DNA of 64,000 nucleotides, taken from assembly GCA_021029095.1 (NCBI GenBank), contig JAJOHG010000009.1, forward strand, positions 124,001 through 188,000, read 5' to 3'. The position numbers and the translations under genes are program-made. Numbering within the stretch: the first letter of the stretch is position 1; every line of letters starts with the position of its first letter. This document shows, piece by piece, positions 55,014 through 64,000 of this stretch. The stretch is from Phellopilus nigrolimitatus (taxonomy: Eukaryota; Basidiomycota; Agaricomycetes; Hymenochaetales; Hymenochaetaceae). Below the pieces are notes generated by a model that did no database searches, had not been told where the DNA came from, and was given only the letters and a program-made list of their open reading frames with translations.

Positions 55014-55859
55014 CTATGACAGTGCCGAGGAGGCGGAGGAAATCTTCTGCAGAATGACGCGCGTGGTGAAGGGCATGGCGGGATAATAACCGTGGCGCAT
55101 AGTGCAGAGGTTGGCCTTGTAGATGAAGCAGTCGGCGCTGGCGGCGCTCAAGATCTTATAGAGACAGTGGGCGATCTGCTGGCCGCGCCGCGCCGCGATG
55201 CTGAGCGCAAAAGTATCTGAAAATGAAAATTAGAGACACTTTTGTATAATAGAATAGAAATCCGTACTAACCTTCCGCTGTGCTGTTTCTGCTTGTCGAG
55301 CCTGGCACGCTGACGTGAAGACGATTGTCGCCGAAGTCGTCTTGATTAGGGCTCCGCACCGTACCGTATACGGTTACGACCGTATAGCACAGTCCCGTTT
55401 ACGGATACGATCCGTACGTACATGGCCCGTATGAAAGTGAACAGTGCCCACTTACGGTACGGATACGGTCGGAATACGGCACCGTAATCCGTAATTTATG
55501 GTCTTGACGTCAGTTTTCAAGCAGCTACGGACAACTCACAATGCAGCAAGTTATTTACTTCAGCTATATTGTCACCTCATAATGCAGTTTAACTCACTGC
55601 AAGCACCAGATACTCGAATTTCATGACATATAGCGGGGGCCGTATTACGGCACTTGAAGTGTCACATCGTCACGGACACTGCCCGTAACTTACGATCCGT
55701 ATTTTGAAAAATTTGAAGGCGCTTACGATACGGTTACGAAACCGTATACGGTACGGCCGTAAACCGTAATTACGGTTACGGCGCGGAGCCCTAGTCTTGA
55801 TCGCTGCCCGGCACTGCCCGGCACAGCCCGAGGACAGCGATGCGCGTCGTCCTCGTCAT
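55014..55859 (-). pseudogene. Small two-exon gene (111 aa) disrupted by a hAT MITE
   Basis: Start at 55859: MTRTTRIAVLGLCRAVPGSD. Exon 1 runs to 55272 but is interrupted by the MITE at 55347-55793 plus its 8-bp duplication. Removing these 455 nt gives DQDDFGDNRLHVSVPGSTSR-NSTAE. A GT-AG intron (55271-55217) then joins exon 2 (55216-55014): DTFALSIAARRGQQIAHCLY, KILSAASADCFIYKANLCTM, RHGYYPAMPFTTRVILQKIS and a stop. The restored length is exactly 112 codons including the stop. No function is recognised; a 5' paralogue fragment lies at 47390-47581. Confidence 0.6.
55347..55793. mobile_element. 447-bp hAT-type MITE in an exon
   Basis: TAGGGCTCCGC ... GCGGAGCCCTA, flanked by GTCTTGAT (55339-55346 and 55794-55801). 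The arms are rich in CGTATACGG/CCGTAAACGG motifs. The 8-bp duplication and TA-G-N-G terminus identify it as hAT-type. A degraded relative starts at 59039. Confidence 0.95.
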
Positions 55860-57290
55860 GTCGATCTTCTAGCTTCGTCTTCGTTCTTCGTCTCCTCTCG
55901 GCTTCTTTATGGGCGTTTTTTTTATGGCATTTGTTTTCGCTGAAAAAACGAACTTCTGATCCGAAATTCGAACTCCGATGTCGAGCTCTGAAAGTCTGAA
56001 GTCAAAAGTCAGAAGCGGTGGTGACGTAAGTTGTAGATCGCAAGTCGCAGCTCCCTAGTATTCTGGTGAGCGGTTATATTCTCTAATGTGTGTATCAAGC
56101 TGTCGAATTAATAATATAAGAGTTCAGAGAATGCACTCGGATACTTTCGAGTTACATTGCACACAATGCGGGTGTCGGTAACGAGATGGGGAAACGCAAC
56201 ACGAGAAAACCATCCGCGGTCTTGGACTAGCTTTCCTTTATTATGATCGACAGGAACAAGCAGGCGACATGGTGACGATGAGAAGGTAAAAATACCCTTT
56301 CGCACCTAGATTAATTGTAAACACAATTGTTTCTAGGATCCCATCTTTCGGTGTGTTCTCGCATATGCTGGCAGTTCAAATAACGGCACCATTCGAAAAC
56401 TTCTCCATGATCTGCTTCCGATACCTCTGATGACGCTCGCCGCGCAGCGGTCACCTCCCTCGCATTCACTTTTCAAGAGCCCTGGCCAGGTACCAAGGAT
56501 TGTGCAATTCCTTGGCGAGAGTTACAACCCTCATGTTTGATGCGGTGTAATGCTTTCCCGTAGTATAGTTTGCACAGGAACCTGACTTCAGGAAGCTGCA
56601 GATATTTTCGAGCCGATGACCAAAGACCCCGTCAACTTTTGCACTAGGGTGTGTTCGTCGCTTTGGATGTGGTTCTCGTACAACATTCCGAGGCGTCATT
56701 ACCGCGTCTATGTCATCCGCTCGTAGTCTTCATGCGCAAATTGTTGTGGACAAACACGCGGACCCGATGGCTCGCTTTGGCACCATTCTGTACTAGGGTC
56801 TTATTGACACTGGTGGGTGCAACATGATGATCAATCTGTAGAGTCGCACTGGTAGTCACAACACAAGTGCCATTGTCGGTATGGTCTTTTTCTGTTAATT
56901 CTGATGTTGGTATCCGCTCGCGCACTGCGCTTGCCTTGCGGAGGAGCCTACTGCTATTATTGGTCTGAATAGCGGCTTAAAGGTACGGATTATTATCAGT
57001 CTCATCGTTTGTCCGTCAGTTCTCATAGGCCTGTTTGCAGACTCCCGAGTTCGAATTCATCTCTAATGTGAAACCGAGTGTTTCCGCGTACCCCTCACCG
57101 ACTAAGCCTCTAACTAAAGAGTCTGTCGTGTAAGGTCGCGACAGCCAGGCTGTTCACCACCGCGAAAACGCGTGAAAGGACGAAGGAAAAGGAAAAGGCA
57201 GCCGCCACCGCTAATGGTGCCGCTATGGAGGCTGTGAGACCATTTTATTGCTCGTATTTTACTTGGTCACTAATAAAAGAAAAAAAAAAG
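55860..57290. other. No confident gene
   Basis: A plus-strand stretch near 56740-56860 (VDKHADPMARFG and GLIDTGGCNMMIN) faintly recalls a retroelement aspartic protease, but stops and lack of context prevent a call. Confidence 0.35.
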
Positions 57291-57294
57291 GGGG

Positions 57295-57647
57295 ATGGCA
57301 AGAGACAACCGAAAGTCGAGGCAAAGGGCGAATGTGGATGAGGCTTCGTCTTCAACATCTCCTGCGGGAGACATCTCACCCATCACAAACACAGTCTCCA
57401 ATCTTCCTGAAGCGCCGAAGTCTGAAGGCAAAGCACCCAAAGCAAAAGGCGCAAATCGGAGCTTTCATTTGATAAGCTGCCCAACCTCACACGTGTAATT
57501 CCTGCGCAGTTGGCGCATATCATTTTACAAGCCAAAGGTTATTTCCAGCCTGTTCGCCCTTTCGCGACTCGGACTGCGAAGACCACGAAGGGGAAGGCAT
57601 CGACAGCATCTGCGATGAAGCCCCTTCGTTTGTACCGCTGGGCGTGA
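57295..57647 (+). CDS. Hypothetical basic protein, one frame change
   Basis: ATG at 57295 opens MARDNRKSRQRANVDEASSS. A further open stretch in another frame reads FDKLPNLTRVIPAQLAHIIL and QAKGYFQPVRPFATRTAKTT, ending LYRWA-stop. It is low-complexity and basic; no family recognised. Confidence 0.3.
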
Positions 57648-57649
57648 CG

Positions 57650-59038
57650 TCTGAGCGCTACGCAGGCGGCGGGAGGATTCTCATTCTCATTAATTAGTCA
57701 GCGGATGAGTCTGCTGAGTAAATCGAGGCGGAACTCCTAGCGCCCGTTCCTCCGGTGGAAGCAGCTGTATCACCGGCACCAGCAGCGACTGTTTCCGCAC
57801 CCTCGGGCCCTCATATCGCATTGGATGAGGATGCACTGAAGCTGACCCTCGAGATATGTTGATTTTCTTTTTAGACTTGCACTGATGCTGACCGTCCTCT
57901 AGTATTCGTTTGACGACGATAAAAACTGAGCATACTCTTAACATTCTATCCTCTATGTATTACTTTTCTCTGCCAATGCATCATGGTTTTTTAAACTTTG
58001 TTATCGTTGTTAGGATTAATACGATTTCCTTTGATGCACTTGAAGATGTGATTACGACATGCAGGCACTGGCTTCGTGATTTATTCATCCTATATCTTCA
58101 ATGCTGCCTGATTTCTGTCGGTAGCCTGCTTCTTTTCAGAATTCAATTGCCAAATATAGATATATGTTCTCAATTATAATAAAAACATCATATATAAGCT
58201 ATACGAGGATCCGCAGGTCGCAGTGCCGCCAAATGTGGTACTGATGGGCGTGAAAAATAGCGTCGCGGCGAGCAAGGCGAAGTGCACCTCGGCGGGGCCG
58301 GCGACGATAAGTGTACAGCATCGAGAATGGCCACTTGTCGGCCCTTCATTAATCGAAGATCTAAAGCGTGCATTGAAATTCACGTCAGTTATAGAGTACA
58401 ATTTACTGGGCGTGTCACTTCATACCTCGGATCCCCATACAACATCCGATACCACCCTGCCGCTTTCGGGAAGACATTAACACCGATGGCGTGCGCATTT
58501 CTGTCCCTCCCTGATTCCGAGTTCCGCCACATAATGTTGATTACGCAGAATAAAGGAAAGCTGTCCCGTAGCGGCTCCACAAGCTGGTGCAAAGACGAAG
58601 GGAGGCATGGACTATGATGAAGAACGTGCTTGAGGAAAGGCTCTGCATCTTTGTGTGGGTTGAAACGTCCTCGCTTAACGAGTTTCTGGGATCAAGGGGA
58701 TTCAAGAGCCACCCAAGTTTGCGTATCCGAGAACAGCTGAGTTTTTAGGAGCTATTTTTTCTCGACACAAGTTGGTCTGCGCAGGTGATAGATACACAAG
58801 TGTCGACGTTCTCGGATAGGGATGATACAATGGCCTCCCGCGCATCGTAGATGACACGTTTCGATGGTCGGATGACGGTGTTTGTTCCCGCTCGCTCTCC
58901 CACAGGTTGCCGTACGTACTTGAGTTTTACGCATGTACCCACCTGAGGGACTATGGTTAGGAGATTGATCCACCTGCAATTCGCCAAACGCACCTGCAGC
59001 GTGGCGGCGACGACGGATGAGTCAGATGCTCTGTCAGA
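57650..59038. other. No confident gene
   Basis: The plus-strand segment 58210-58480 encodes PPNVVLMGVKNSVAASKAKC and REWPLVGPSLIEDLKRALKF without recognised homology. The rest holds short frames only. Confidence 0.35.
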
Positions 59039-59230
59039 TAGGGCTCCGCACCTTACCGTATACGGATACGGCCGTATAACCCGACTTCGTATACGGGCAC
59101 GCACCGTATAAAGACGTGCCGTATCTCAGGTTTTAGAGGCAACATACGGTATGGCACGTATAAAATACGGCCGTGTGCGGCATTACGGCACGTACGTATA
59201 TCAAACTGACGCACCATGCCGAAGCCCTGT
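59039..59230. mobile_element. Degraded relative of the TAGGGCTCCGC hAT MITE
   Basis: TAGGGCTCCGCACC with CCGTATACGG repeats matches the 55347 element at its left end. A weak right end, CCGAAGCCCTG, lies near 59220. Similar CCGTATGCCGTATTTACGG motifs recur at about 59530-59575. No matching 8-bp duplication was found. Confidence 0.5.
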
Positions 59231-59599
59231 TGGATCTAAGGAAGACGGGGAGCGCCACGAACATCCAGACTACAAAGCAACAGTCCGACTCGAGCTACTT
59301 TGCTCCATTAACTTCTGAAATACCGTGCATGCCTTTCCCTGTTTTTTCTTATTATTTATTTTCCCTATGAATGCGGTTCTCGGTAGAGTCGGCAAGCATA
59401 GCGTTCGGGGCCGACGTATTCTTAAATATTGGTTGTTTTCTAACTTTGGCAATAATATGGATACCAAATAGGGTATAAAATGCTCAAAATGTATATTTAT
59501 TTGCTTGAAACCCTAATATGTTTCAATAATGCCGTATGCCGTATTTACGGCCGTATGCGACCGTATTCTACGGGCAACTTCTCGTCCCGCGTCATGTCG

Positions 59600-60030
59600 A
59601 TGAGGTGAGCGCATTTCCGGCTGGCACGCGACCTCAGCGCACAGGAATGCCCGCGCATACATGCAAACGCGCAGAACGAGTTTTTGAGTTCAATTATCCT
59701 CCATTTTGCGTGATGTAAGCTGGAAAATACTCGGGTGATATTGGTCTGGGAGGTATATTTGGCCGATTTTAAAATTTCGTCCTCAAAGTGTCAGAATAGT
59801 AGCCTTACATGGCTGTTCTGATACGTTGAGGGCGAAATTTAAAAATTTGCCAAATAGACCTCCCAGAACCACATAACACGAGTATTTTCCAGCTTAAATC
59901 ATGCAAAACGGAGGAGAATTGAACTCAAAAACTCGTTCTGTAACTTTTCTTTCGCTCATGAGCAGTAAAAATTCCGTTTTTGGTAGACATGTAAACAAGT
60001 ACAAATGCACACTCTTTTGGCAGGCGTTGC
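59600..60030. mobile_element. Diverged copy of the 20295 foldback family
   Basis: CGCAGAACGAGTTTTTGAGT and GGTGATATTGGTCTGGGAGG, with their inverted counterparts at 59820-59945, correspond to the inner arms of the 922-bp foldback. The sequence TCTTTTGGCAGGCGTTGCCT at about 60013 corresponds to the outer right arm. The left outer arm is missing. Confidence 0.7.
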
Positions 60031-60147
60031 CTCCCCCCAACATCAGCTCCTCCTTTAAGTTTAAACCCCTCATCACGACCTATCGGTTGTCCATCCTGCA
60101 TTTGACGTGCTTCTTTCCCTTTCACTTTCCTTTTTAAACCGCTTAAG

Positions 60148-60225
60148 CGGCTTGGCTAATTTGGGCGAGCCGTGAAAGCGTCTTGCAGCTCTCGCGTTCG
60201 ACGTTGGCTAATTTGGGCAACGTCG
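60148..60225 (+). other. Twin hairpins with identical 11-nt loop
   Basis: Hairpin 1: stem CGGCTTG (60148-60154) with CGAGCCG (60166-60172), loop GCTAATTTGGG. Hairpin 2: stem CGACGTTG (60199-60206) with CAACGTCG (60218-60225) and the same loop GCTAATTTGGG (60207-60217). The stems differ in sequence but both pair, so structure and loop are conserved while stem bases are not. Function unknown. Confidence 0.6.
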
Positions 60226-60429
60226 AGCAAGGGTTTTGCCTTTTGTTTTCTCTGTATCTTGCCTCTTCTACACGTCCCTTTTAGCTCTTTTGTGAACGCC
60301 AGGACTCTTCTGTCCTAGCACTGGGGCCCTCTCTCGCAATCGCACATCAAGTTGGCCGCTTTTGCGTTCTACGTCACTTCAAAATAGATTGTGTTGACCT
60401 TGTGAGGTGCGCGCTGCAAGAAACTAACC

Positions 60430-60700
60430 TCGAATCTGTTGTCGGACAAAATCGCAGGGATATACTTTAGTGAAATCAAATCGTCTGAATGGTAATCTAA
60501 TTGCATTAGCATTGTATCCAGAGGTAGTGCCGAGTGTCTGTATGACACAAAGTTCCAGTTAGGCAGCTTCCAGATCCTGATCGACCGGAGAAGCTTGAAG
60601 CTATCCTTGTATTCGTTGGACCAAATCAGCCGAAGGTAGTGAAGAAGTAAGCAGAATTTCCGCGTCGAGGAAGAAATGCGGAGGGGGTTCTCGTTCAGAT
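60430..60700 (-). repeat. Duplicated coding-like segment, inverted copy 2
   Basis: The minus-strand translation RRHLNENPLRIS, LLHYLRLIWSNEYKDSFKLL, RSIRIWKLPNWNFVSYRHSA and YHSDDLISLKYIPAILSDNR matches 17635-17925 on the plus strand, about 43 kb away. Confidence 0.75.
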
Positions 60701-61400
60701 GGCGCCGGGGCTCGAGAAATCCGGCTTGCTGGAGCGATCTGACACGGCAACGGTTCGCCGCCCACTCGTTCGCGCGCTCGAGCTCTACGCGAAGTACCCG
60801 CTTTTCGTGCACGCGTCGTCGTCGTCATCCACAAGTCTCGCACCGCACACGAAGAGCAATGCGAACCTCGCCACCAGCTGCGCGCCCGCGTTCAGCCTTG
60901 TCGCCTCAACTTCGGCCTCGAGGTCCCCGTCGACGAAGTCTGCGACCACATTCAGCGACGACGCGCACTCGGGTGCGAGCGCGCTCACCCTTCCCGGTGT
61001 CAACCCGGAGCCATACGCTGACAAGAGACGCGCGGCCCCCGCCGTGTGCTTGCAAAGGGGGTGGAGGGGAAACTACTCGTGCCCGACGTCCTTCTGCGTC
61101 TTACGGTTAGCGCGAGCCTGCCCACGTCGAGCCTGGCAGGGCCAGTGTCTCCAGCGCCGATGACGCGCAGCGGCAGCGAGGCGAGCGTCAGCGGCTGCAG
61201 CAGCGGAGTGCGGGCGCGTCGGGAAGTGTGCACGAGGAGGGCGACGAGGGAGAGGCGGAGGGGACGTGGCACCGCCCGGCAGAGGAGACGAACGAAGATG
61301 TAATGGGTGCGAGTCGGGGCGAGCGGAGGGAGAAGAAGGGCAAAAGCAAGGCAGAGATGAGCGCGCCGGAGAGGAGGCAGATGAACATGGAGGGTATGTT
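60701..61400. other. GC-rich region with overlapping frames, no call
   Basis: Both strands have 80-150 codon frames rich in Ala, Ser and Arg. None shows a domain. The minus-strand 60785-61024 frame starts MSAYGSGLTPGR. Confidence 0.35.
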
Positions 61401-61459
61401 GCATTCTTTTCTCTTCACCGTCGTTGACGATGCTGACATGGCGATACTTTGACTTGTAG

Positions 61460-61854
61460 CACGCAACTGGACCTATGACAATGTCAAAGGACCAGTCTAC
61501 GATGCGATGCCTGCCGTCCCTATTAAGCAGACGCTCTACCAGGAGGTCTTCTTCCCCGGCCCACGCCCTGCTACATCGACCTCGCTCCCAACATCTCTCC
61601 CGACCGCATCCATCTTCGCCACAAAGGAGTCAGCACAGGGAACCAGTGCGGATGAGAAACCCTATATTGAGATCTCGGCGTTGCACGCACGTGACATCGA
61701 ACTCGCGCGGCGCGCCATCCGCAAGGTTGGCAGCCGTCGTGGTGAGCACAGGGGCCACACCGGTCTCTGGGTCGAAAATGAGTGGGAGGTTGCCGTCATT
61801 CCCGAGCTTAAGAAGCTCTTTCTGTTCGGGAGCGGGACCGGGCGGACGCAATGA
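61460..61854 (+). CDS. Hypothetical exon, possibly linked to a decayed gene
   Basis: After an acceptor at about 61459 the frame reads RNWTYDNVKGPVYDAMPAVP, IKQTLYQEVFFPGP, ISALHARDIELARRAIRKVG and WVENEWEVAVIPELKKLFLF, stopping at 61854. Upstream, a Lys/Arg/Glu-rich stretch (RRERRGRGTARQRRRTKM-like) ends at a donor near 61395. No family recognised. It immediately precedes the Argonaute remnant. Confidence 0.35.
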
Positions 61855-61867
61855 ACGCCTTCGTGCG

Positions 61868-62310
61868 TGCAAAGCCGTCAACATCCAACGTACGTCAAAT
61901 CGCCCTCAGACCCCGATCGCGCTGTGCGCCCAGGATTTGGGAAGCGCGGCACCCCGGTTGCAGTTCGCACGAACTTCTTCGCGCTCAAGTATCCGAAGGA
62001 CCTCGTTTTGTACGACTACCCAGTCGTAATTGCTCCCGATGGTGGTCTCTACAGCTGTTCGTAAGCGCGTATTCGAGCTCCTAAATCCACGCCGGAAGTT
62101 GCACCCTACCTCCACGAGATAGCGCACGACTGAAATCAGAGGCTGGTGGCGAAAAGCCCTTGCAGACTTCTTTGCGACAGTCTCAGAAGCACCTGAGAGT
62201 GTTTACACGTCCGTGCTCGACTCGTACACGAAGCGCCACGTGGAGTACTTGAACCTATCTGCGGCGGACGTGCAGCAGATGGAGGAAGCCAGGGAGGTCG
62301 ACATGTAAGT
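61868..62310 (+). pseudogene. Argonaute N-terminal remnant, copy 1
   Basis: RPGFGKRGTPVAVRTNFFAL then KYPKDLVLYDYPVVIAPDGG is the conserved start of the Argonaute N domain (R-P-G-x-G-x-x-G-x-P-V-x-x-R-T-N-x-F). After a frame change come RVFELL, TPEVAPYLHEIAHD and, with an internal TGA, degraded sequence up to AADVQQMEEAREVDM. Argonautes bind small RNAs in RNA silencing. The remaining domains are absent, so it is inactive. Confidence 0.7.
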
Positions 62311-62780
62311 GCTGGCTTTCTTGAACGGTGCGGCGAAACCATTTGTGGACGCGGTCAACAGCGGCATGCAGGGGCACGCGAAGGGCAGCATTTTCGGCAA
62401 CCTGAGTGCTGACTACCACTTTGAGGGCAGGTGGATGTACAGACTTCCAAGTGAGCAAATAATTGCCCTCATTGTACAAACTGGTTCCATTTCTTTGAAT
62501 AAATTTCTTTTTATGTTTGCGCTACTCGTTGTTCGGAAAACAAATCTGAACATAACATCCAGAGCTATACAGCATCTCCGCCGTCTGTCGCACATTGCGC
62601 ATCGTGAATCTGAGCTGCTGTTATGAGACGTCCATGCAGCTGCTCCTCGGGTCACTCGTCAAGGCCGGTGGAGTTGTACAGGTTTTTTCTCCCAACCTAT
62701 CCGCGCAACCCGTCGCACGGCTCTTGGACAGGGAACAGGACGCTCTTGTGTTCCGCTTCCAAGCTCTGTCAGCCACAAGT
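62311..62780 (+). other. Spacer between the two Argonaute remnants
   Basis: An open frame (62309-62626) includes KPFVDAVNSGMQGHAKGSIF and GNLSADYHFEGRWMYRLP, which I cannot assign. The rest is non-coding in appearance. Confidence 0.3.
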
Positions 62781-62784
62781 TACA

Positions 62785-63960
62785 GACCCCGACCATGCCG
62801 TGCGTTCAGGATCGGGGAAGTGCAGAGCTGAAATCGCAGTTCGCGCGAACTTCTTTGCGCTCAAATATCCGAAGGGCGTCGTTTTGCGCGACTACTGAGT
62901 CATAATCGTTCCAGATATAGTTTCTTTGATCGTTCGTAAGCACGTATTCGAGCTCCTAGAATCTATGCCGGAGGTTGCACCCTGCCTCCACGAGATAGCG
63001 CATGTCTGGACTCAGAGGCTGGTGTTGGGAAGCCGCCTGCCTGTAGACATTTCTGTGGCAGTCTCAGAAGGACATGAGAGCACTTACACAGTCAAGGCTC
63101 TTGAGCCCAAGGAACTGAGGTCTGCAGACTTGGTTCGGTAAGTGTTCACATTCTCAACTAGACATTCGACTGACCCTACCTGAAAACGAAATGTTTCTAG
63201 CTACCCACAAGGCGAGGATGTAATCTATAAAACTCTTCCGGTCATTTCAGCACTCAATCTCACCATGACCATGCACGCCTTACATGAGCGTGCCCGACAA
63301 GGAAGGTTATTTGTTTCCTCCTTCAATGTGGGGCGAGTCTCTACTCGTTCTTAGTGCGGGTCTCGAGGCATGGAAGGGGCTCTTCGCAAGCGCGCACCCA
63401 GTGTACAAGAATCTCACGATCGACATCGACGTCTGCATAGGCGCATTTCACGTCCCGAACTCACGCCGCAGTGACGCGATGATTAAATACCAGGAGTCAC
63501 CACCATACGGGCCGAGCACCCAAAGCTTTTACTGGAAAACAAGAGTCACGACTCACGACAAAGCACCTAAGCTACTGCAGGAAGAGCGAAATCAAAGCTT
63601 TCGGAGGCCAATCGGTGAGGACGACAGTCTTCCAGTGCGACGAACTGGGCGGGATGGTCAGCGTGGAGCAGTACTTTCAAGTTTCAACGAAATAAGTACA
63701 ACTGGCTGTGTGAATAACCAGATCTTAGATACTCATGGCAGTGTACAGAATCCAATATTGGCCTCCAACATGCGGATGACTTGCCCGTCATCAATGTGGA
63801 AATAAGACCAAGGATATCTTTGTCCCTACCGAGCTCTGCAAGGTCTAGCTGGGCCAGCCATACCCAGGTACGCTCTCTCCGACAGCGGACCTCTGGAAAT
63901 GGCAACTACGCGACCAAGGACATCTTATATTTCCGCAGAACTTGTAAGATTTAACCCGGC
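62785..63960 (+). pseudogene. Argonaute N/L1/PAZ remnant, copy 2
   Basis: It repeats the N-domain block as AEIAVRANFFALKYPKGVVL with a stop right after (RDY-stop). VRKHVFELLESMPEVAPCLH and SAVSEGHESTYTVKAL-like residues follow. An intron at about 63139-63200 leads to GEDVIYKTLPVISALNLTMT (L1/N). Then come EGYLFPPSMWGESLLVLSAG, LEAWKGLFASAHPVYKNLTI and DIDVCIGAFHVPN (L1 region), and finally PAZ-type FQCDELGGMVSVEQYFQ and KTKDIFVPTELCKV with GQPYPGTLSD. Several frameshifts and stops separate these blocks. It runs to the window edge, so PIWI cannot be judged. Confidence 0.8.
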
Positions 63961-64000
63961 CAGCCATTCGTGGGCATGCTCTCTGAGCGCGAAACTATTG

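Noticed and set aside
56700..56870. Retroelement aspartic protease (LIDTGG)
   Set aside because: A single short match with an in-frame stop just upstream and no gag, reverse transcriptase or LTR around it.

Overview
The window reads as a transposon-dense accessory stretch of a filamentous basidiomycete (Agaricomycete-like) nuclear genome. Coding segments are cut by many 48-70 nt GT-AG introns. The recognisable families are typical of such fungi: KDZ and hAT transposases, a GT69 (CAP59/CMT1-type) glycosyltransferase, an Argonaute, and a small Cys-rich protein with a CRxCREKKIECER motif. No prokaryotic features are visible. Species cannot be assigned from sequence alone.

Layout: 1-1916 holds the right part of a terminal-inverted-repeat (TIR) element carrying a broken copy of the 26S proteasome ATPase gene RPT2. 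2.1-5.0 kb has two hypothetical plus-strand genes around a KDZ transposase fragment. 5.2-7.4 kb has a foldback MITE, two tRNA-derived SINE-like copies and a 17-unit, 16-bp minisatellite. 7.4-12.5 kb (minus) is an extremely intron-rich coiled-coil gene; eight of its exons are exactly 63 nt, i.e. three heptads each. 12.7-16.3 kb is an eIF4G pseudogene split by a complete 1998-bp RPT2-carrying element. 16.8-20.3 kb holds weak hypothetical genes. 20.3-21.2 kb is a near-perfect 922-bp foldback and 21.2-22.2 kb a decayed GC-rich coding-like repeat. 23.8-26.6 kb (minus) is a hAT transposase gene whose eight exons join in frame (742 aa). 26.6-30.2 kb carries degenerate tandem repeats, a 162-bp hAT MITE and a TA-flanked MITE. 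32-35 kb is sparse. 35.5-36.5 kb has an intact three-exon Cys-rich gene.

36.8-46.5 kb is a nested complex. An RPT2 fragment (copy C) meets another RPT2 element (D), which is itself invaded by a 783-bp TA-flanked MITE and by a ~4.8 kb inverted-repeat-bounded cassette with a RING-H2 gene. D abuts a fifth RPT2 copy (E). 47.4-50.1 kb has a small gene fragment and a frameshifted GT69 gene. 50.3-51.6 kb is a G-protein alpha pseudogene split by a hAT-type MITE. 52-56 kb has more MITEs, including one inside the coding sequence of a 111-aa gene. 59-60.3 kb has relics of two MITE families plus a pair of hairpins sharing an identical loop. 61.9-64 kb is two tandem decayed Argonaute N-terminal segments.

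There is no operon-like logic here. The unifying theme is repeated capture, insertion and decay. Several insertions can be dated relative to their targets because the interrupted reading frame shows the empty site. The most unusual features are the RPT2-carrying TIR family and the 63-nt-exon coiled-coil gene.
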